From Gibbula magus (lineage: Eukaryota; Mollusca; Gastropoda; Trochida; Trochidae), in contig OW388289.1 of the NCBI GenBank assembly GCA_936450465.1, positions 70,120,420 through 70,184,419 of the forward strand: a stretch of 64,000 nt of DNA. Direction: 5' to 3'. Each line of letters opens with the position of its first letter. The first letter of the stretch is position 1. The notes under the pieces are model-generated. The model saw nothing but the letters and a program-made list of their open reading frames with translations, ran no database searches and had not been told where the DNA came from. Below are positions 60,001 through 64,000 of this stretch, piece after piece. The position numbers and the translations under genes are program-made.

Positions 60001-60454
60001 TAGGGGTGTAACGATACAGCAATACAGTACCGTATCGTGATACAAGGCCCGTATCGTATCGTATCGTTCAACAGGATGTGTATCGTGATGCACGAAATTA
60101 TGTGACAATATTTATAAATTGTTTTATACATTTCAGTTACACAGAACTGTGATATATATGTATAAAATAATACGTGAAACAATACAGATCCTCTCCAGAC
60201 TTGAGTTGTGATTAAGTAACTAACACAATGAGTCATAGTAGTTTTAGGTAAATTTGTTCATTCACACAATGAACTTGTCTACATCAGGAATTCATAACAA
60301 AACAAGTCAAGAAACAGTCATATATTGTGACATGTTGTGAAAAACTTGTTAACAGAAAAAGACGTGGGTAAATAATGTGTATGAATCGGGATATCATGAC
60401 CCCCCCTATTGGGATACGTATCGTATCGTGACCCCATGTATCAATACACCTCTA
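60001..60454. mobile_element. 454 bp hAT-type MITE with 8 bp target duplication (copy C only)
   Basis: Ends TAGGGGTGTAACGATAC and GTATCAATACACCTCTA are imperfect inverted repeats. CAAAATAG flanks both sides (59,993-60,000 and 60,455-60,462). Copies A (35,680-35,700) and B (46,950-46,975) have the uninterrupted CCCAAAA...ATTAAA sequence. The subterminal regions contain repeated CGTATCGTATCG words that add to the foldback. The 8 bp duplication and these ends fit hAT non-autonomous elements. No transposase is encoded. Confidence 0.92.
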
Positions 60455-60464
60455 CAAAATAGTT

Positions 60465-63400
60465 GAACTATTAAAATGTTTCTCCCAATGTTTCAGAAGA
60501 TCATAACAAGCCACCAACGACACAAAAAGGAAAGTTAACACATTTTCTACACAGTTACCTTACACTACAAATAAAGGTAAATGCCTGACAGGCTGCTTGC
60601 CTACCTATCCTCTTTTAATGTAGTCGTACCACGCTGCAAGTGAGTGACATTTTAATTGTTCCCGGAACTGTTAGTGATGTTATATCTTGAATGCAGGTTA
60701 TAATGTGTTATCCAGAACTCCTAATCCTCTCCTTTCACAAATGTTTTAATTTCGGTGTACCTTAACCGTTATTCTTCAATGCTGCAGCGAGGTTACCTGA
60801 GAGACAGCTATTAAACTTTAATCAAATAGTCATTATCAGTAATTACTATTATATAATTATCAAGTGTCCAGAAATGTTTTTCACGAGAACGCTATTGAGT
60901 ACATGTCACGAGAAGTAAAAATGGCGATTTGAACTCTAAACCCAGTGAAGAGTTCTCTTCAGGGACAATAGCAGAGGATATTTGAATAACTCACATCAAA
61001 CCATCAGTTTCCCAAATAGTCAAATTGATTTTAATGAATATTAAACCAATGAGATATGATTATAAATATTTCTTGGTATTTTAAACGCGAAGATTCCAAG
61101 GAAACCTCTTAAGTCCGTTTTCATGGCAGGATGCTAAGTTATTCTGAAGAAAAGAAATATCAAGATGCAGAATGAATTAAAAAAAGGTAATAACACAGAA
61201 ATGCCATGGAAAATTGGATTGAGAGTGTGGATCTCCAATGGTTTGAACTCTCATTTAAAAGGTGTTATTCTGTACATGCACCTTCATGATTCCAAAAAAT
61301 GTCATTGATCATCTCGTTTGGAGGAATTTAAGTTCCTTTGACACAAAATAACCATTTCAACATCATGTTACATGCTTGTCATCTTCATACAATGGTAACG
61401 TTTATCTTCTCACAACGATGCATGTTTCTAATACAGTTTAATAAACAAATTTATTTCCAAGAATGAAAATGATACATTTATCAAAGGGATACATTCTGGA
61501 TTATCATAAGGTCCAGCCACGGAAGTCGAGCATACTGTCGATGCAAGGCATTGTTTCAAGATGAACAGCTATGGCTCCTTGAATAGACAAAATGAAAATT
61601 AAATATGGACGGTGAGAGCTACAACATTTCAGCAGCTTCACATTAACAATAGAAGTACAATTTATATTTTAGATCCGTGATTATGTTCATTGTCAAACTT
61701 GAAGAAGATCATAACTAACAGTTTGTTCTGCAACATTGAACATCAAGAAGAGTAAGATATATATAAATGTCGAATCCCAGTGGCTGCATTCAATGGGTAT
61801 GATTTGGTATAAGACATTATGCTAGGACCTACAAATACGGATATCAAGATACCAACACACACTTTTCAACTGATTTGATTGGTCCTTCACTCGTAGGCCA
61901 CTGGCCATTCTACTCGTAGTAGGAGGTCAATGATCACGTTACCAATCATCCCGTTATCATTATGAGTCTGATAAGTCCACCAGAATACGAGGTGGGCTGA
62001 ACACGTAGTTGTACATGTAAAGGTCGATATTATGACACCTATGTATTTTATGGTACCATAGAATTAGAAAATAAATAAACATCATAGGCCGTCAATCTCA
62101 CATTTGATTTGTTGATAATCTGCCATGATCAGGTTGTATGATGACCCCTTTAATATGCCTGGATTCATCTGTTTCCTTTCCAATGAACATATATATCTTA
62201 CAATATCAAAAGTGACACACCTAAAGTATTAAGACATTAAGTACCTAAGATTAATAACCCAATAACTGTGACAACAAGCTTGACATTTCTCATTGATATC
62301 TATTAAATATTTTCTCATTCATTATATTGCCTGAATATTTATCTTCAAGCAAACGGGCACTATCTGACGTCTGATACACTTTTACAATCTATCATAAGAA
62401 TAAACTAACATAAAAGGTGCCATGTTTGTCATCGTTAGCTACTTTATGTCCACTTGATTATATATTTAATAAGATATCTTTGAAACTTGGTAGACATACC
62501 GATTATACTTTCTTATGTTATTCTCATATCTAAAAACTTTTCATATAAATATGACATACAGCTTTCTCGTTTTGACATATTCATTTACCACCCTCATTTG
62601 TCAACATCACTGTATTTCGTGGGTATTATACAGAGGATAAGTCACGTGTCCGGTGTAATCTGATTTATCTCTCATCCGGTGAAGGGTAAAAAGAGACAAG
62701 CACATCAGAGTAACATAAAGCCCACTCAATCACTGGATTCCAGATAAATCATGTTATATTGAAAACATGATTACATCCTCCGATACAAAATCAACACCAT
62801 ATCAATATGTATATTAATCTATTCATTTAATATTGCTTAAACATATACAAACTGGTGAGAGCCCTTCTATGTAGACTGAATTAACGTGATACTAATTCCT
62901 ACGAGTTCCTATCTCGCTTTGTGTTATAATGCCTCTCCCTGAACCGCGCATACGACAATGATTGTAAGGCAGTGTACAGTCAATAATGGCGGTTTAACAA
63001 TTAATTCAAATATTTCAATTAAAGCGGGAATATTCCAATAATTTCAATTGGGTAAGTTCTTAAATTTTCTTTTCATTTGAACATTTGTACCGTCATCCTC
63101 CTGTTTGTTGAACTTTAGAACATTGATGTAATGATTAAATCACAAATGTCCTTGCCGTGGATGTTCATCATGAACCACCATTTTAATGTTCAAATACCAA
63201 TGATACATTTGGAATTATTCAGGCAACCACTGTGAAAATAAAGTGTTTCATTACATTAGACAACACGTGTATAAGAGGGTAAGAGTGGTATTGTATATTG
63301 ATCTTCGTTTATTGACAATACATGCGTCATGGAATTTATCATGACAATCCGTGTCAAGAGATCGTTCCAGGGGTGATGACGTTGTCGTATCTATATATTA

Positions 63401-63590
63401 GTTTATTGATAATACAAACACGGCACTATGCCTATATCATGACTGTACATGTGCAGCGTCCTTTTGAAGAGACTTGTATGTTAAGTTCCATAAGGTATAC
63501 GTGCTCCGAGAAGATATCCCTCTGTTGATGAAGACGCCCCCCGATTGATATAGGGGGTCTAGGAAGCAAATTGTGTTTACGCTGTTTACT
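60465..63590. other. Copy C unit interior
   Basis: Collinear with A 35,700-38,390 and then A 40,145-41,340. No gene recognised. At about 62,960 sequence equivalent to A 38,390 joins sequence equivalent to A 40,150. Confidence 0.55.
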
Positions 63591-63597
63591 TGTTATC

Positions 63598-64000
63598 TCA
63601 ACATTTGATAATTCTCCTCTGGATATAGAATCCGAAACATACGTTGATCATACAATCAAGCCATATATCATAGTCAAGGGATAAACAATATTCTGTTGGC
63701 AGTCCACCAAGTAAGAAACATAAAGTTAGTTCTTCATCATTATTCCAGAGGCTGGAAAACGTATCAACATCTAACTTATCAATAATTGATTCAATCAACA
63801 GATCCCGCTGGGGTCTTGTCTTCTCGCAATACATAAAAACATGTTTTACAATATCATACACAAATGTGCCACAAATACACTCTTTTGATTGGATGCGTAG
63901 AGTACTGATTTTGACCAAGTTGGCAATGCAATGAAATAGATCTGGTTTCAGTACAGATAAGTTCCAAAGTCTATGTACATTTCGATCCCGAACTGAAAAA
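63598..64000 (-). pseudogene. LINE reverse-transcriptase C-terminal region (partial, runs off window)
   Basis: The minus-strand frame is open from the window edge to the stop at 63,598. CICG..VYDIVKHVFMYC has the C-x-C...H...C spacing of the C-terminal zinc-knuckle of LINE ORF2 proteins. It is followed by a PQRDLLIESI helix, SLWNNDEELTLCFLLGG and a final FYIQRRIIKC. It differs from the CR1-like element at 10.9-14.1 kb, so it belongs to another clade. Whether the element is intact beyond the window is unknown. Confidence 0.7.

Larger units (their letters stand above)
58166..64000 (+). repeat. Large tandem unit, copy C (truncated by window end)
   Basis: Follows the order of A and B up to about 63,620. 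It lacks the Tc1-like relic and flanks (A 38,400-40,145), the segment corresponding to A 40,200-40,860, and both B-only elements. It carries its own hAT-type MITE and a 310 bp internal duplication. Whether more units follow cannot be seen. Confidence 0.9.

Noticed and set aside
1..64000. CRISPR arrays, bacterial operons, ribosome binding sites, rRNA or intact tRNA genes
   Set aside because: None seen. The sequence is eukaryotic in character; the only tRNA-like signal is a box A within a SINE fragment.

Overview
This is AT-rich eukaryotic DNA with no intact protein-coding gene that I can support. The repeat content points to a marine invertebrate, most probably a mollusc and perhaps a bivalve: decayed CR1-like LINE and Tc1-like transposase copies, short non-autonomous elements built around central 130-170 bp tandem repeats with GGAC-rich tails, hammerhead-like CTGANGA...GAAAC motifs, and a tRNA-derived SINE piece. 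The species assignment is inference. Homology calls were made by eye from translated motifs and from comparing copies inside the window.

Left part (1-33,860). Mostly unannotatable non-coding sequence carrying isolated repeats. A 3.2 kb CR1-like LINE lies on the minus strand at about 10,910-14,130, with recognisable endonuclease and reverse-transcriptase motifs and several frameshifts. A dead Tc1-like transposase (minus, 15,955-16,690) sits between two (TA)n tracts. Several two-copy interspersed repeats occur (14.4/22.0 kb, 17.4/19.1 kb, 24.1/25.6 kb, and a direct pair at 30.0-30.9 kb with a 137 bp MITE inside one copy). At 18.65-18.93 kb there is a TATA-like box followed by a full hammerhead core. 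A CpG-dense stretch at 19.85-20.24 kb has an inverted CCAAT box, a GC box, a short ORF and a splice-donor-like end; it is the only candidate for a host promoter and first exon. A 145 bp palindrome follows at 20.61 kb, and an element with five tandem units lies at 27.59-28.45 kb.

Right part (33,860-64,000). A tandem triplication of one large unit: copy A about 33,860-45,110 (11.3 kb), copy B about 45,111-58,165 (13.1 kb), copy C 58,166 to the window edge (at least 5.8 kb). The copies are collinear and in the same orientation. They differ by large indels that are mostly mobile elements. A and B share a decayed Tc1-like transposase absent from C. B alone carries a 1.19 kb element with TTAGGTCTTCAA ends and a 1.25 kb element with four 168 bp tandem units. 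C alone carries a 454 bp hAT-type MITE with an 8 bp target duplication. C ends in the C-terminal part of another LINE reverse transcriptase. Each unit also has a hammerhead-like motif on the minus strand near its start; only copy C keeps the canonical CTGATGA core.

The window therefore reads as a repeat-rich intergenic or intronic region. A long non-coding unit was duplicated in tandem here and then decorated independently by transposons. The copies act as empty-site controls for one another, which makes several insertions unusually well supported.
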